Source: Rachycentron canadum (taxonomy: Eukaryota; Chordata; Actinopteri; Carangiformes; Rachycentridae). Taken from it: DNA of 64,000 nt. Numbering within the stretch: the first letter of the stretch is position 1; each line of letters begins with the position of its first letter. The position numbers and the translations under genes were made by a program. The notes under the pieces are model-generated. The model saw only the letters and a list, made by a program, of their open reading frames with translations. It made no database searches and had not been told where the DNA came from. Location: contig CM076666.1 of NCBI GenBank assembly GCA_038496675.1, forward strand, positions 16,422,817 to 16,486,816, written 5' to 3'. This document shows, in pieces, positions 1 to 14,250 of this stretch.

Positions 1-22
1 ATGGCTGTAGACTCTGTCTGGA
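1..22 (+). repeat. Tail end of the same dispersed repeat at window edge
   Basis: atggctgtagactctgtctg matches the GCTAGCATGGCTGTAGACTC terminal block of the repeat seen at 3420-3825. Only the last few bases are in the window. Confidence 0.4.
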
Positions 23-1374
23 CAATTTTTACTTTTGTAGTGAAAGAAGAACTGGAACTCATCTGCATGTCACTCTTTTCTGCGTGAGGTCTATTCGTGC
101 CCGTCTTTCTCTGTCCCTTTCCCGTCTGCCTGTCACTGCGTCTTTGTTTGGTCTCGGGTCTTTAAATTTACAAATTTGGTTTGGTCATCCTGAATGTCCT
201 GACAACGCAATTCGATTTGTTCAATTGCATGGTTTGCCTCGGTTCGGCCTTTGATAAAATTGTGTCGTGTTCTCACTCCCTCTTGTTATTATTCTGCAGA
301 TCTGAGTTAAACACAAATGTCATGCCGTTCCTCCTGTCTCCCTGGCAACTAGTTCTGCCGCCGAAACATGTCTTTCTTAACTCATCTTCATGTTTGAGAT
401 GGGCACAAAGTTTGGCATGGATGAAGAGACTAATGCATCTGTATTTGCAGAACTTAGACACAACAATACACAAGGTTAAAGTGTCCATTCATATTTACAC
501 AAATTGAATTCTGCATTTTTTATCACAAACTCATTATATATATGACTTAAAATAAACATGTCAGGTTTGTAAGTTTTGCTGCTCTGCCTGGGAGCATTAT
601 TTCTTAGCATGAGTAGGCAAATAAACTGGGCCTATTGTATTACGGTATCATTTGTTGGATAATGATTGAGGAAAGTGCTGCAGGCTTCCGAGCTGGCAGA
701 TAGGCTGCCCTACTTCTAAATGTGGTTTGGAGTCGTGTGTGTGCGTGCGTGTGTATATGTCTGTGTGCATGTTCATCTCACTTCTCTCATCTCGTTCCAC
801 CATGATATGTAGAAAGCCTCAAGGTCTCGTTCTCCTGCTCCTATCGTTCAACCTCCACACACTCCAACTCCCTTTTTACTTTGCTACCTTGATGTCTCTG
901 TCATTGTAGCTACATTTACTCTGCGTTCTTCCTCTATTGTCTCAGGTCTGTGTTAGTTTAAACATGCAGGAAGCAGTTGAGGTTTAAAAGGTGAGAAAAA
1001 AGAAGAAATCAAGTTGAGGTTAAATAGCTACTGACATCCTGGTGTCAACGCCTCCATTGCCTGCACCAAATTTCTATAGCTCCATCATCTCCCCATTGGA
1101 ATAATTTAATACCGCTCATGTTCTCCAAATATGGAAACAGTAAAAGCATGTCATATGAAAATTAATACCGCCTACAGACCCACACAGCAACACAGACTGG
1201 CAGCGGCCTATCTGAACTGGTCAACATTGGAACTGGGCTGGACTTGAGATAAGTTTAGTAAGACTGGGAATCAATTTTCACATGTGAAAGACGTGGGGGT
1301 TTTTTTGTGCACTAGATATTAGTTACAGCCATCAGCCAGGTAGATTGGCTCAGCAAAAAGACTCCCCCATTGTA

Positions 1375-1590
1375 TAATCACTCATTAATCTATTAATCGT
1401 TTTAGCTCATTTTTCAAGACAAAGTTGTGAAAAAACAGGACAAATATTTGCCGATTTCATCTTTAGTTAAGTCAATTGTTTTCTGCAGTTGATGTTTGAT
1501 AGACTAAAATAGTAATTGATTAAGCAAACTGAGCAAAAAGAGCTGGCAGATTGTCAATAATGAGAGTAATTATCAGTTGCAGTCCTACAG
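1375..1590. repeat. Degenerate TAGGGCTGCAAC-family copy
   Basis: Contains attaatctattaatcg near its left end, ttttcaagacaaa and aatatttgccgatttc internally, and ends aattatcagttgcagtcct. Blocks and order match the opposite orientation of the 5609-5904 element. Left end not clear. Confidence 0.5.
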
Positions 1591-2190
1591 AATATATAAA
1601 TATTGACATTTGAATGAATACAATGAATTACTGACCATTATAACCTGAAATACTGTATAATATAAGAAAACAGAAAACACGCTGGTGTATTTAGTAATAT
1701 ATGGTTAACATATAAATAGAGACCCATAATTTACTGCATTTGAATGTATATTTTTTAAGATGCTTCTGGAAGAGAAAATTCACATTGTGAATATATGAAC
1801 ACTCCTTTACACTTTGTACATTTCCACTGTGCATTCTAAATCTGCATTTTGACAATTTTTTTTTTTCTCAATAAAACCTTCATTTTACCTGCTGAATGTG
1901 ACTGATGTGTGGTCCATGGATACTGGCGGGATTGTGTTTTGTGTGGCACAGTGGTTGCTCCTTGTTATCCTCTAATTGGATAAATGATGTGAGCAAACTG
2001 CTGCTGCTCATCCTGACAACTGTAAACTGCTTCAGCACTGCCATCCCCACAGCCAACTAACAAGATAACGTATTCTCTGCTGGCCAGCTGACAGGGCTAA
2101 TGTGACTGACATTCAGATTAACAACTCAGAGGACCACATTCCTGCCTGTCAAACCCTATCCATTCATTGTCTGTTTGTCACTTAGGCAGA

Positions 2191-2214
2191 ATATATATAT
2201 ATATATATATATAT
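2191..2214. repeat. (AT)n microsatellite
   Basis: About 12 AT units in the upstream intron. Confidence 0.95.
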
Positions 2215-3419
2215 CAAATCAAAGCTTAATGTTCGGTTATTGATCAAACAGACACAAAATAGGGCTTCCATGCTGTGTAATTTGGGTTTAGTATTGTTTA
2301 TATAACGCACTGCTCTGCAGTGAAAGTTTGAGAAACTGTTTTGCTGCATTCATTGTTATCTCCACTTGCATCAACCCATCAGGGCAGAGAAACTGAAAGA
2401 ATAATGAGGGAGGAGACAGCCCATAAACCGTCTCATCATATGCACTGGAGGCATTAGCATATTTTTAGAGCGAAATCTCAATTTCCCAAACTTTGTACTT
2501 TTTTCATGAGCTTCCTTTGAATAATTTGATCCCAACTGGATTTCAGTGTACTGTTTGGCTTTGACTAGTGTCTCACTTTCTGTCAATGCGTGTTTGGGGG
2601 CTGTGGTTAAGTTCCAAATTTCCTCACATCTCTTTCTTATGTCTGTCTTTGTCTTTGTTTCCTACTGCTGTGCCTTTAGGTACATCAAACAAGGACGGGA
2701 GTGTGTGGTGACTTCCTAACATTATCCTGGCTCCATTATCCCCAGCTAAAAGTATTACTGAACTGACCTTCCCTCACAAGCTTTGGTCACACTGGTCGTG
2801 GATATGACTCAGAGAGATTTTAGTCCTCCTGTAACTTTGGTTTTACACTGGTCAACTGTATCCTACAAATACAACAACTGCTAGCCTTCTTCACTGTTAC
2901 AAATTGAGTTTCTCTTTTCCAAACACAGAATGAATGTGATTCCAGCAGGAGCTGTTGTGGGTTATAACCTACATTTTTAATCATGCTAGCAGCGGGGCTC
3001 AAGGGAAAGCAATGTTGTCTGGTTTGTCCAATATTTTGGCCCAGACTGAAATATCTCTGCACTTATTGAATGGATTGTCATGTCAGTTTGTAGTAAAGCT
3101 GCAAGATTTTTTTGAGATATATATATGTGTGTGTCTTTTTCAGGTTGTGGTCAATGACTGCTTTGGTTGTTTGATAAGGGATTGTGATGGGTCATTTGCA
3201 GTGCATGCAGAGCCACATCACTCAGTAGAAACAAATTTTGTGTATCCACAAACCACAAATACCCACCCATAAATATTACACTAGACAGACAGTTGAAAAT
3301 CAAAACTGCAGTTTTTCCTTTTGTATCAAACTGCAGAAAGTTGTCGCTTGACTTGTTAGACTCACTTGACATAACACATCCTGCAATATGACTGAAATGA
3401 TTCTCCACTGCCAATATAG

Positions 3420-3825
3420 ACAATCATGGTCCCCAGAGGATGAATCCCACTGATGTTAGTGAACCCTTGACTTTTAATCAACTGCCACTAGCAGGTCAAA
3501 AATATTTTTTGATGCACTGAAATAGCTCAACCTCAACTTAATGGATTGGCACAAAATCGTGGGTCCCAGGTGTTGTATCCTGGTGATCTTCTCTAGTGCT
3601 GTCATGAGGTTTATCTTTGGAGATTTGAGTGAAAAGTCTCTTTTGATTACCATGAAATTTAGTATGCATTCATGTTGTTCATGTCCCCAACAGGATGAAT
3701 CGTAACAAGTTCTCATCTAGCTCCCATCAGCATCATCTTTACTTTGTGTTGCTAATTTGCATGTAGCCCACTTTGCCTGACAGAGCTGCTAGCATGCATT
3801 TAGACTCTTAGTCTTGTTCTGGACA
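3420..3825 (+). repeat. Dispersed fish repeat (GCTAGCATGNNTNTAGACTCTTAGTCTTG end)
   Basis: Ordered blocks ccccagaggatgaatccca, gaacccttgacttttaatca, ccactagcaggtcaaaaata, gtcatgaggtttatctttgg and acagagctgctagcatgcat, then tagactcttagtcttgttc, follow a long repeat that I recall as abundant in percomorph fishes. There appear to be two partly repeated segments. No coding capacity. Confidence 0.65.
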
Positions 3826-4204
3826 AGATCACAAAAATATTACCGTGATGATCTTGGTTACCACACTGCATACTGAACACTGCTTATGCTCCAGAACATT
3901 AACTTTGATTCTGCACAAAAGGCATACAGTGTTTCTGAGCCATTTGATTACATCTAATTGGCTCTGGTGTACTAACAGAGTCTCAGTGAGGACCACAAAT
4001 GAACACACCAAATAAGCTAGTTGATTAATTTAATTAAATGAATCCAGGCCAGATCTAAGCCACTTGATATGCTGCAGATGTTTTGTGAATTTGTTCCCTG
4101 ATTTGAGCACTTCTCTGTGGTGTGTCAGGGAGGACGAAAGTGTGCAGGCAGAAGCACAGCAGAGTGAAGCTGACACCAATCATTTGTCATCAATCAGTGC
4201 CATG

Positions 4205-4345
4205 TGGTGGCATAGGGGTGAGCGACCTGCCCCCAAGGTCATGACAGTCTTTTTGGGAGGAATCGCAATCGACAAACTTAATCACAATCTGCATCAAATT
4301 TCCACTCTGATTTTATTGTGAAAATCCTGACTGGAAGTTGTGATT
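4205..4345. repeat. Possible MITE-like fragment, GGGGTGAGCGA start
   Basis: Starts ataggggtgagcgacctgcc, followed by aaggtcatgacagtcttttt and gaggaatcgcaatcgacaaa. I associate this order with a dispersed fish element having TAGGGGTGAGCGAT ends. Only the left part is recognisable. Confidence 0.35.
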
Positions 4346-5466
4346 TGTGTCTGTTACGTTTGTTTGTTACGACCAATCACAGTTTTTGCTTAGTTCATAT
4401 GAAGAATCCATGTTATTTATGAATGAGTTGCTATATGTGGTATTTTGGTTTGAAATTTCATTTGCTGCTGATCAGCTCGTCCTGCCGCAGGTTTCCCTGT
4501 CTGCAGGCAGCTCGCTTACTATAATAATTAAATATTTAAGTGTTGCACCTTTTAGCTATAAAGTGGATCACATGCCAAAGTAAGATCATCCATGATATAA
4601 TCATCATCAGATCGCCCAACCTTCTGTTGTCAGACAGGTTGTTGGTGGTGTGGTGGGCTACAGAAGGAGCTGTCAGACACGGAATTAAGCTACTCATGAT
4701 TGAGCTTTATGAAAGCTCTCACACACTCTTAAAGCCTCTTCCAAGGGGCTTTTTGGGGCATGTTTGCATGTAAAGCACAGATGGTGTCCCTGACTCAACC
4801 CCCCTCCCAAAACAGTGTTAACATGTGGTTAAGCGTTTGGCCTCAAACCTGACATTGTTTTATTAAGTGGTTGGTCACCTACTTGATAATCTTGCCTTTG
4901 TGTTTTGTTGTTCTCCCTCCCTGGTTTCCTGTCATCATGTACCCCCTTCATAGCAGCTGCTGGCTCCCCAGCGTCCCATCCACATCAGTGTTTTTCTGTT
5001 TGCCTGTTGACAGACGTGTAGAGCTCGAGCCAGGGCTAGGATATCATCAATCTGTCTTTTTGCACTGGAAGAATTAAATGGTTGATTATCTACTTTAAGT
5101 TAGCAAGTCTAACATATTTGGAAAGTGTAGTTGTGGGGAGTAATGTACAGCTGCAAAAGTATTCATTGTTTCATTGTAAAATGTCAAAATGTTCCTAACC
5201 TCAGGTCATTATATTGATTATATACAGTAGCAACATAAGCCTGCAGTGGATGGAGGCAGACATGAATGTAGATCGGTGATGGTTGCCCCCCTGCACTGGG
5301 TGCTAAGGGGATTTTAGGGCCTGTGAACTGACAGCGTTCGTTCCAGTAATCCTATTACACTGACTGCCTGTTTACCTTCAGACACACAGTTTGCTTTCAG
5401 TTTTGAATGATTTGTGAAAAATATCCACCACTCTAGACACACTAGTTGAGGCTAAAAGGACTTCTT

Positions 5467-5471
<5 letters not shown>

Positions 5472-5501
<30 letters not shown>
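5472..5501. repeat. (TA)n microsatellite
   Basis: About 15 TA units, roughly 110 bp upstream of the MITE-like repeat at 5609. Confidence 0.95.
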
Positions 5502-5503
<2 letters not shown>

Positions 5504-5608
5504 TTCATCCATCCCTGTTACAGCGAGCAGGTCAGATTATCATTACATCACACATGTTAAAGTGGAAGTTGATTATGTTGAGTTGAAAAAAATAATTGCT
5601 GTCTTTTG

Positions 5609-5904
5609 TAGGGCTGCAGCTCATTATTTTTTTCATAATCAAATCATCTGCCAGTTATTTTATTGATTAATTGATTCATTTTTTTTGCCCATAAAAAAAA
5701 TGAGAAATTGCCTTTACATCTTATTTTGTTTAATATTCAGTTTACTATCAGAGAAAAGTATCATCTCCTCATAATTAAGAAGCTGAAGCCACCAAATGTT
5801 TGATATTTTTGCTTAATAAATCCATACAATGATTACACAAAATCACAAAACTGGGTAAACCATTTTATGTCTACCAATCAATTGAGTAATTGTTGCAGCT
5901 CTAG
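5609..5904 (+). repeat. Dispersed repeat of the TAGGGCTGCAAC family (MITE-like)
   Basis: Starts tagggctgcagct and ends gttgcagctctag, giving imperfect terminal inverted repeats about 13 bp long. Internal ttgattaattgattcat, attcagtttactatc and agaagctgaagccacc blocks match a repeat very common in spiny-rayed fish, as I recall it. Size of about 300 bp without coding capacity fits a non-autonomous DNA transposon. Confidence 0.75.
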
Positions 5905-8900
5905 TCATTTGTGTAAACAGGCAAACACTGTCACTAAATGTAGACACTGTTGTCTTTTTGACACAAGTGCGTGTTAAAAAATGAATATAATCAGATTTAG
6001 CTATTTACATAATCACTCCACTTTCCATGGGTGTGAAAAATACATAATGTGCTGGAAACTGGAACATCCAAGTGAAGTAACAAGAAGCAAAATGTGTTTC
6101 TGAGCAGAAGTAGACTTTAGATAATGTTGGGGTCCAAACTAGCACCTGATTCTTGCGGGGGAGTAGCTGCACAAGCCATGATTACCAAATCTGTAGTCCT
6201 GAAACCAGCTGTCCTAAACATGCCATTTTGAATTTGACATCAATCCAAAATCCTTGTTTTTTTTTATTGCAGCATCACAGGTGTGCAAGTGAGCTCTTCT
6301 TACAACCTCACCACCACCGACTTGTGAGTCACATTTGAATTTAAAAGAGACACTGCCACTGTCTCTTGATGCAGTAACTTGGAAGAAGATTACGCTGACG
6401 ATTTCTGTGTCAGACTGTCTGAAGACTGCAGGTGTGGGTGTAGTTCTGCCCCCACCTTTCCTCATCTCTCCAGAAGTGAGGAAATGCCTATAAATCCATT
6501 CCTCTATTTTTTTAAAACATGTTGAAGCCTATTACAGTTCTTTGTCTGAAATAGAGCTGAGATAATAGATAATATAACTCGTTGCATTACATTCGCTTTG
6601 GGTTTTTGTAAGTTATGAAATAATGTAAATAACAGTCTGGCTTCCTGTGAGCATTGGCATGCTCAGGTTGTTGCTTTTGTATTTCCTTCATGTCTCATGC
6701 GACTAACCTTGAGTAGCCGCCGTCAGCGCTGTGGGACTGGCTGTCCTTTCACTGCGCCTGTCAGCGAATCACTCAGGCGTGGGTCCATTCTCACTGCAGA
6801 GGCGCAGACACTTGAGGAGTGCCTGCCTGGGCCCGCATCGGGGGCTTTGCTGCTTCCTCTGATAGGGCTGCTTCAAGTGTCGATGACTCCTCTCCAGAGG
6901 TTCGGGTTGACTCATCCCGCATCACGCTCACCGTTTTCATCCGTGGCAGGTATTCTTCCTGACCTTGCTGCATTCATTCGAAGTGGAGGGACATTGTGAT
7001 GATCAATCAAGCGTAGCACATGCTTTGTTCTAGTGGCTGCCTCGTGTTTGGTTCGAGAGATTTGATCCTTTCCCTGCTGTGCAGACACGCCGTATTAACA
7101 CGGGCCAGGAATGATCAATTCTGTCTGTGTCAGCCACAATAAACACACTTGCAGTGTAAGTAATGAAAGTCATTTATCTAGAAAAGTCACAGCTGTAGCT
7201 CCCAGATGGAGCTGGTGCAGTGTCAGTGCCAGCTGTGGTTGTTTATCTGTCTACAAGAATTTTATCACTAAACTCAAGAATTAAGGTGCTGGAAGAAAGA
7301 CAAGGAAATTACAATGGAAGTGCAACAGAAACAAATCAAAACTGGTCCAAACTCCTCTTTGAATAAAAATTTACTTCATAATATAAGACCAGTAATCCTA
7401 TGCCCTTGCAGTAAATTCCAGTGTGTGTAACCCTGCTGTCATCGAGAAGCCCCCTTTAAACAGGATGTTTCCTGTTAGCACTGTCACTCCCACAGGACCA
7501 GACTGCTGCTGCTCACTGGAGGCTGCCAAAAGACTGGAGCCCCTGAGTCCAATCCATGATATCTGCACTCAGGCGGAAGCTACTCACACAGGCACACACA
7601 GGCACCAGCAAGCACACACACTCACAAAAACACACACTTGCTTTTTATTTAATTTGCAGATCTAGCTGCCATATCATATTATTTCTGTTTTCCACCCATA
7701 AAACAACACAGTCAGTGTGCACAAACACAAACTCCCATACATTTCTGATCTAGGCCAAGGTCGTCGTCCATGGTGACTGCTGAGGTAATTACTTCCTCAT
7801 ACACGCTCCTGCTGACTAATGATGAAATGTGCCAGTTCGCTCCCGAGGTTTGAGCCTCTCCTCTGTTATGGGAGTCACTCCGTCCTCCTGGTTCGGCCAC
7901 GAGGCTGAGAGGCCTGACTGAAAATACAGCTCACCGGCTGAGACAGTGTTGCGCAGCAGTATTTAAAGCGCCACGTCTTTGTTGAACTAATGGAACATTG
8001 TAAGATGCAGCTGCTTGACTGCCAAAACATGTGGTTTCCTTGTTGAAAAGAAAAAAAAAATCAGCACAGGCAATGGAGTTTACATAAAAATAAACTTGCT
8101 AATTTCATTGCAACATTTCAAATTGTTTCCTGTTTTTTGATTTTCCAAGAAGTCCTCTTACACATTAAATGCCAGACTGTTTGGCAGCTGTTGTGTTTCT
8201 CAGCTCAGCTCTGCTCCCAACAGTCATCTCTTTGTATCCTGAATTGGGGGAAAAACAGTGAAATTCCTTGAGACTCCCCAAATCCTGGGAATTGTAATGA
8301 AGTGGTTGCTAGGTTGCGATCTATAGGGCCTATTGTGAACTCCTGTATGGATTCAATGGTACTACAGGCAGCATCAGTGACCCACAATGCACCCTGCATT
8401 CCTCTGCTTTTCAGGATTGTTGAAGTGGAGTTGGTTTGGGGGGGTTTTACCCATAATTTCTTATTCCATGCTCATTTATTCACTTGAAAAATATCCACTG
8501 ACAGCAAAGGGAAAACAAATTCTCTTTTTCCTATTTTAAAGCCAAACTGTCAATTTCCAACTATCCAACACAGACTGTATCAGTGGCCTTTCATTAAGCA
8601 GTTGTTGACAGGGTCCAGGAGATTTATTTATTTACAGTATCTTCAGCACAGTTACTGTTACCACATAATGACTGGGAGCACTGCTCTTTGAACTGCACTC
8701 AGGACATCAGCACCATGAGACCGGAGGTTTCTGTCCTCTGGGACGTCCTCTGCAATTTCCTTTTTAAGACTCATGGTCTGTTATACTGTTAACTCATAAT
8801 TATACCTGTTGAATATGATTTAGGCAATAATAATAATGGTACCACTCTTTAAATTTAAAGGAATAGGGGTCACAGGTGGCGTGACTCTGTCCAATGGTAG

Positions 8901-10599
8901 AACGGATTAAATAAAAGAGATATGACATGTTAAATGGTGAGCTGCAGAGATGCTGGTAGGTGGATGTTTTTTACCTTTAGGTAGACTCTGGGCTAATTCC
9001 CAGCCTCTATGCTAAGCTATAATGCTCTCCTTGCTGTACACAGTATTAACAGTCTCTCAGCAAGAAAACAACAGCATATATCTCCAAATGTTGACCTATC
9101 ACTTTATTTGCTCAACTTTCATATCATTTCTATATCTGCAGTGGCAGCTATTTGTTGACAGAATATATAGTGAGTCAAATAAAGTTTTATTAGCTTGTCA
9201 GTTGTGGAAAAATGGAACATGACGAGTTATCGGTTTCCTTTACTGAATGTTTTACTCCAGGACTGTGGTTGTGCAGTTAATATTGCTCACCCAGTGAGGG
9301 CCTAAAAACAGAGCAAAATGAAGCCATTTTTATTTTTTCCATTTTGTACAACTTATCTAATATTTACATATAGAAGTAAATACACTTGGTTCAAAGTGAC
9401 TCATTTTGAAGCTGTCACCCTCAGCTCTTGATGACTTTCATTGATTAAATAATGATCATAGTTAGCTTTGTTCATAGTTAGTTATTCATGCCACAAAAAG
9501 AAGCTGCTCTGAAACTGTCACAGCAAATTCTATTGTCTTGGCTTACTGGGATACTACTAATAAAAAGTGAATGACCTCTTGCTTCTTCTGGTTTTGATCT
9601 TGTAATATATTTGTTCCTTTTGTAAGTTTGTCATGCTGGGATCAAATATTCTACCGAGATCCGGCTTTCCTGTTCCTGATTTTGTGCACAGAGCAACAGC
9701 CATCACTATTCTGCCTGACGCTCTCATTATAGATTGCGGAGAGTAACGCTGACCGTAATTTGTTACGCTGTCTGGGAAGACTGATGAGTCCGATGGCTGG
9801 GATGCACACATCCAAACTGAGAGAGATCTGAAGTAAATCCTCTCAGTCTGTTTGCTCAGAGCTTGAACACTGATGTAGTACTGCAACGCTCGCAGTCAGC
9901 ACGAGAGACTTGGTTTTAAGACAAATCTTTGAAGAGAGCATCATAGAACTTAAATCCTGTGTCCTTTGCATGCCTGTTCAATCCACATGTTAGTCATACA
10001 CTTTTCATTACAGCTCATGCATTATTCCTAAAGTCTGTCTTCCCAAATTTCTCCAACATAATTCAGAGTCTGTAACAGCAGACTAAAGTAAACTAAGCTT
10101 CATATCTTTATTATGCCTTGCTGAAAGTTTTTTAACCTGACGTACTTCAGGCTTAGAGGAACTTGTATCTCTGGTTTTTAATTGTTTGTTCCACTGTTGA
10201 TCGCAGAAAACCCATAACAATGCAAGTGCATTAAAAGCCTGAATATTTCAAAACACTTTGCACTTAAGCAGAGAAAATATAAAAATTTCATACTTTGGAT
10301 AAAGTTGCAAAATCCCATTTTGCCTCAACAGAATGCTGGCATAAACTGTGAATTTTAAAAGAGCTGTGTGTGAGCGTTTAGACACTCATGTGTTAGCAAC
10401 GGTAGCAGCCTGACTTTGCTGGTGTGTGGTTTGTTGCTCATACATGTACGGACGGAGTGTTTGTCTAGACTGATTAGATTAGATTGGATTGGTATTGATA
10501 TCCAGCTGTCCCTTCTGGCTGTGTGTCAGGGCTGTATAACACAGCATTAGCTTAAAGAAGCAGCTGTTAAGAGTTTATACAGTGATGCCTCAGTAGTAT

Positions 10600-10625
10600 A
10601 CACACACACACACACACACACACAC
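10600..10625. repeat. (CA)n microsatellite
   Basis: About 13 CA units in the upstream intron. Confidence 0.95.
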
Positions 10626-11898
10626 ATTATTCATAATGAACCAACTCCAAATATTTGAATAGCTGTTGTGGAGTAAATGTGCATTAATTGGCATATTCTT
10701 TAGTGGGTTTTTATTAATAAAGTTTTTCTTTCTTATATCAACTTATTAGAGATAAAGGAATAAATGGAAAAAAAAACATCTATCTATATATCCAATCAAT
10801 TTTAGGTTAAACGATGGTAAAGTACAAAGCTTTACATTTATTTCTGCAATTTTTTGATTAATAAAGTTATATTTTTGTCTCTTCCTATAGCCTTTTATTT
10901 CTTTTTGGTCAGTTTCGGCTCCATGTCTGACAAGTGGATGCCCAGAAATCATTATTCTGCTCTGTCGCCTTTCTTTGAGTTGCCTCATCTCATTATTGGC
11001 TCCAGATAAAATACTGCAACAGTAGATTTTACACAGGGTTCAAAAGCATACTGCAATAGAAATAAATTAACCCCAGCACCTGGCTTTTGGTTTCACACTT
11101 GAACACTTGCCTTTCATCTCAACACAGTAATACTTCACTTTGCAACACGTACATTTCTCCATTCCTCCTCCTAAAACTCTGACTAGCGTTTCTCTCCGTC
11201 TCTGCGGTGTGCTTCCTCCTCTCCCCGTCTAAACCTATTCTCTTTTTAATCAGCTCTCTCGGGATTCAGTTCTGTATAATTAGAGACCAAAACTTTAATC
11301 ACCATGGATCCAGGGCAGGGTGAGCAAGGCATTTCAAATAGACACAAGCAGAAGAAATTAGCATGAAAGAAAGTGTGGAAACTCGTGTGACAAAAAACTG
11401 CTTCATTTAAGTCATGACATTTGTTTACTGTCAGCGTGTGCACAGATTCACAGACATATCCCAGGTTTACACACAGGGCATATGAGAGCCAAACTATCTC
11501 TAAATCATGTCTGGGAGGTCTTGACTTCTTCATAATACTCAGCTAATTGTTCCGTGGCAGCATTGTGTAGCTGGATTAAAAGGTCACAGTTTGCAGGAGG
11601 TCCTTACATAACAACAGCTGTCTCCTCACCTCCTCTCCCTCTGTCTCCTCTCATCTGCCTCACCTCTCCTCCCATCTTTTCTCTATTTCTCTTACCCTTT
11701 GCTTTGTCTTCACTCTGGCATTCAGTTTGACCTTTAACAGACCATTTTGACCTCTCCTCCCTTTGCTTGTTGTTGTGGTTGGAGTGAAGAGCATTCACCT
11801 TCGCTGTGTGGTAACATTTTGGCAGAATGTGGTAAACAGCTGTACGAACTTTCACTGTTTACATCAATGAGGAACATGGAAATGGCCAATGAGCTGTG

Positions 11899-12441
11899 GG
11901 TAGGTGTGGGACGATGGCGTGACAATGATTATCCTGAGTCAAAATAATTGTGATTCATGAAATGATTGCAATAGTGATGAAAATATGCTTATGTTTTGGT
12001 AAGATACAAATATTTCTATTGCATCACAGATAAGACGCATCTTTATCCTTTTTAGTGAAAAAAAATCAAACATTCTTAAATTAGGTCATTATAAATCATA
12101 AGGTCCCACTGTATAAATAAAGGAAAATAAATAATAGCATAGTTCTTTCTCATATAATATTAACTGCATTTTTTTCTATTTTAATTATCCTTTAACTAAA
12201 TATAATCTAACAGTGTAATCTAAACAGTGTCAAACTGAATCACTTTGGATATCAAACTTCTGGCCTTGTGGCCTAGAGAATGCCAAACCTTGGTCCTTGG
12301 TTGGAGACCTAGACAACATTTTCTGAGGATATTAACGATTATGCACATTGATGATTATTCTGATAACGGAAAATTCACCATGATAACATCATTTTGAGCT
12401 TATCACAATATGAGATAATATAGTATATTGTCCCATCCCTA
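11899..12441. repeat. MITE-like repeat with GGGACGAT / ATTGTCCCATCCCTA ends
   Basis: Begins ggtgtgggacgatgg and ends tattgtcccatccctagcc, an imperfect terminal inverted repeat. The body is AT-rich with repeated attatcac/gtgat motifs. The pattern matches non-autonomous DNA elements of fish with TAGGGGTGGGACGAT-type ends, as I recall them. A related piece ending tactgtgacacccctagta follows to about 12682. Confidence 0.5.
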
Positions 12442-12499
12442 GCCGTGGGTGCTTCATTTTATTTACCTCATATTAGAAAAAAATAATTTGGTGACGTTT

Positions 12500-12682
12500 G
12501 GATATATCAGATTATCACAACTCATTTATTGCAGCCAAACGAGTTCACGATAAAGATATTATCACAATATGTGTGTATAACTTGTGTAGAGAAAATGATA
12601 TAAAAATAATAGCAATAGCAATGCCATCAATGCCACCCATTTTTCTAAATATCGTATATACAATATACTGTGACACCCCTAG
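12500..12682. repeat. Second AT-rich MITE-like piece ending GACACCCCTAG
   Basis: AT-rich block with attatcacaatatg and tatcgtatatacaatatact, ending tgtgacacccctagta. Only this end looks like an element terminus. It may be the other half of a composite with the preceding repeat. Confidence 0.35.
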
Positions 12683-14194
12683 TAATAAATATCCAAAGAC
12701 ATTGTGAAAATGATGAGATGGCTCTCATAGTGTAGTTTTCAGCAGCAGAAGGCAGCGACTGTCATAGAAAAAGCTGTAAAAACCCACCCATTTCTTGCTC
12801 AGCACCAACAGATGTAGTAAGTAACTAGCTGATGAAGACAGTGGAGCGTTAAGCAGATAAAGAGCCCAGTATTTCCCTCAGGAGTTGGTGGAGACCAAAA
12901 ACAAAAGACAAAGTGAAAGATAATGCTACTCTGTAATATCCAGATGTGGATATAAATTGGCCATATCGACTCGAAAGTTGGTCAGTGTTGTGTCCACAAC
13001 TTGTTTCGCCTGCGTGTGTTTTCTCTTACCAGGAGTGAGATGAGGATCGATCCCACTCTCACATCTGTGCACTGACTAAGACGCTACAGTCCGGAGGCTG
13101 TTAGCTCACAGTCACACTGCAGGCCTTTGGTAGCTGTTGGCTAATGAGAGCTGAACCCTGCTTCATGTTTCGAGGTGACGCTGATTTGAGTCGACGGGTC
13201 AGACTTGCTAAGTTCCTCAGCAGAGAGCATGGCCAGCTGACGCAGTGGAAACGTGTTAAGTCACTCACTGTAGACACAGCTGTTGTGGACCCAGCAAACA
13301 GAATGGAGTCCAATATAACTTGATGGGCTTTTTCCTTAAATGTTGTTGTTTAACTGGTGTAGTTTATGTTGTGTGTCCGTGTGAAGCAGAGACGTTGTTC
13401 GGCCGTGGGCTACATGATCATTTCCTGTTACTTTCTGATTATAAAACTGGGAATCTTGGTCAATTCCACTTAATGCCGTCTTTGTGACTGAATTCTCCCA
13501 GCATCCTTCCCCCTAATCAGAGAGCTGCAGAAAAGTTTCTTTTTGTTTTGGTTTTGTTGGCTCAGTTACAAAGAAGCGACAGACTTCATTTGAGCTCTCA
13601 TTGTGAGCTGCCAGGCTACTAAAGATGCTGATATATTAAAGTGCACAACAGATCATGTTTTAATGCTGACAGATTGTTTCCACTTATGCCCTTAATTCTG
13701 TCAGCATGCCAACTGTGCTCAGGACAAACACTCAGGTCACTCTTGCTGCAATTAAGAGGTAGAGTCCTGCACAACACTGCGTGTGTGTAGTAGGGTTGTG
13801 CCTGAGGACGATGAACTCGGCTGTGATCGACGATCATCAGAGCAGAGAATTTGTCAGAATAATTGATAACGAAAATAATAATTAGCTGCCGTCCAATCAT
13901 GATGTGAGACAAAAGGTGTTTTACTGATAGTGGAGGGAATAGTTTCTTAGCTCTTGTGAGATTATGACTGAATTATTGTGCATTGTGTTCAGGTATGTTT
14001 GATCACATGCAACCAAACAGTTTCAATGAAACTTACAGTATAAAATCTTAATATGCGTTGCTATGCTGTGTATTGGCTACTTAAAACTGTCAAATCGTGT
14101 CAATTATTTTTCACTTTTGACTCCTTTCATATGGAAACATAAAATAAATACATTTGGTAAATAATGTACCATTTCTTGCTACTTGTTGGCCTAA

Positions 14195-14250
14195 AGCTCG
14201 ACCGATATACCTGAGCTTAGCTGTTATCAGCCAATTAACTGGCCTGACCA
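14195..14250. repeat. Short fragment of a GACCGATAT-type dispersed repeat
   Basis: agctcgaccgatatacc followed by ttatcagccaattaactggc resembles the terminus of a common fish element with CCGATATATCGG-like blocks. Too short for a firm call. It lies about 70 bp upstream of the first visible exon. Confidence 0.3.

Noticed and set aside
6697..6999. GC-rich frame of 100 codons in the upstream intron
   Set aside because: Frames are open on both strands and the sequence resembles no PTB exon; more likely a GC-rich non-coding element.
13790..13905. Possible repeat beginning tagggttgtgcctgagg
   Set aside because: Only a short stretch resembles a known fish element start and no matching end was found.
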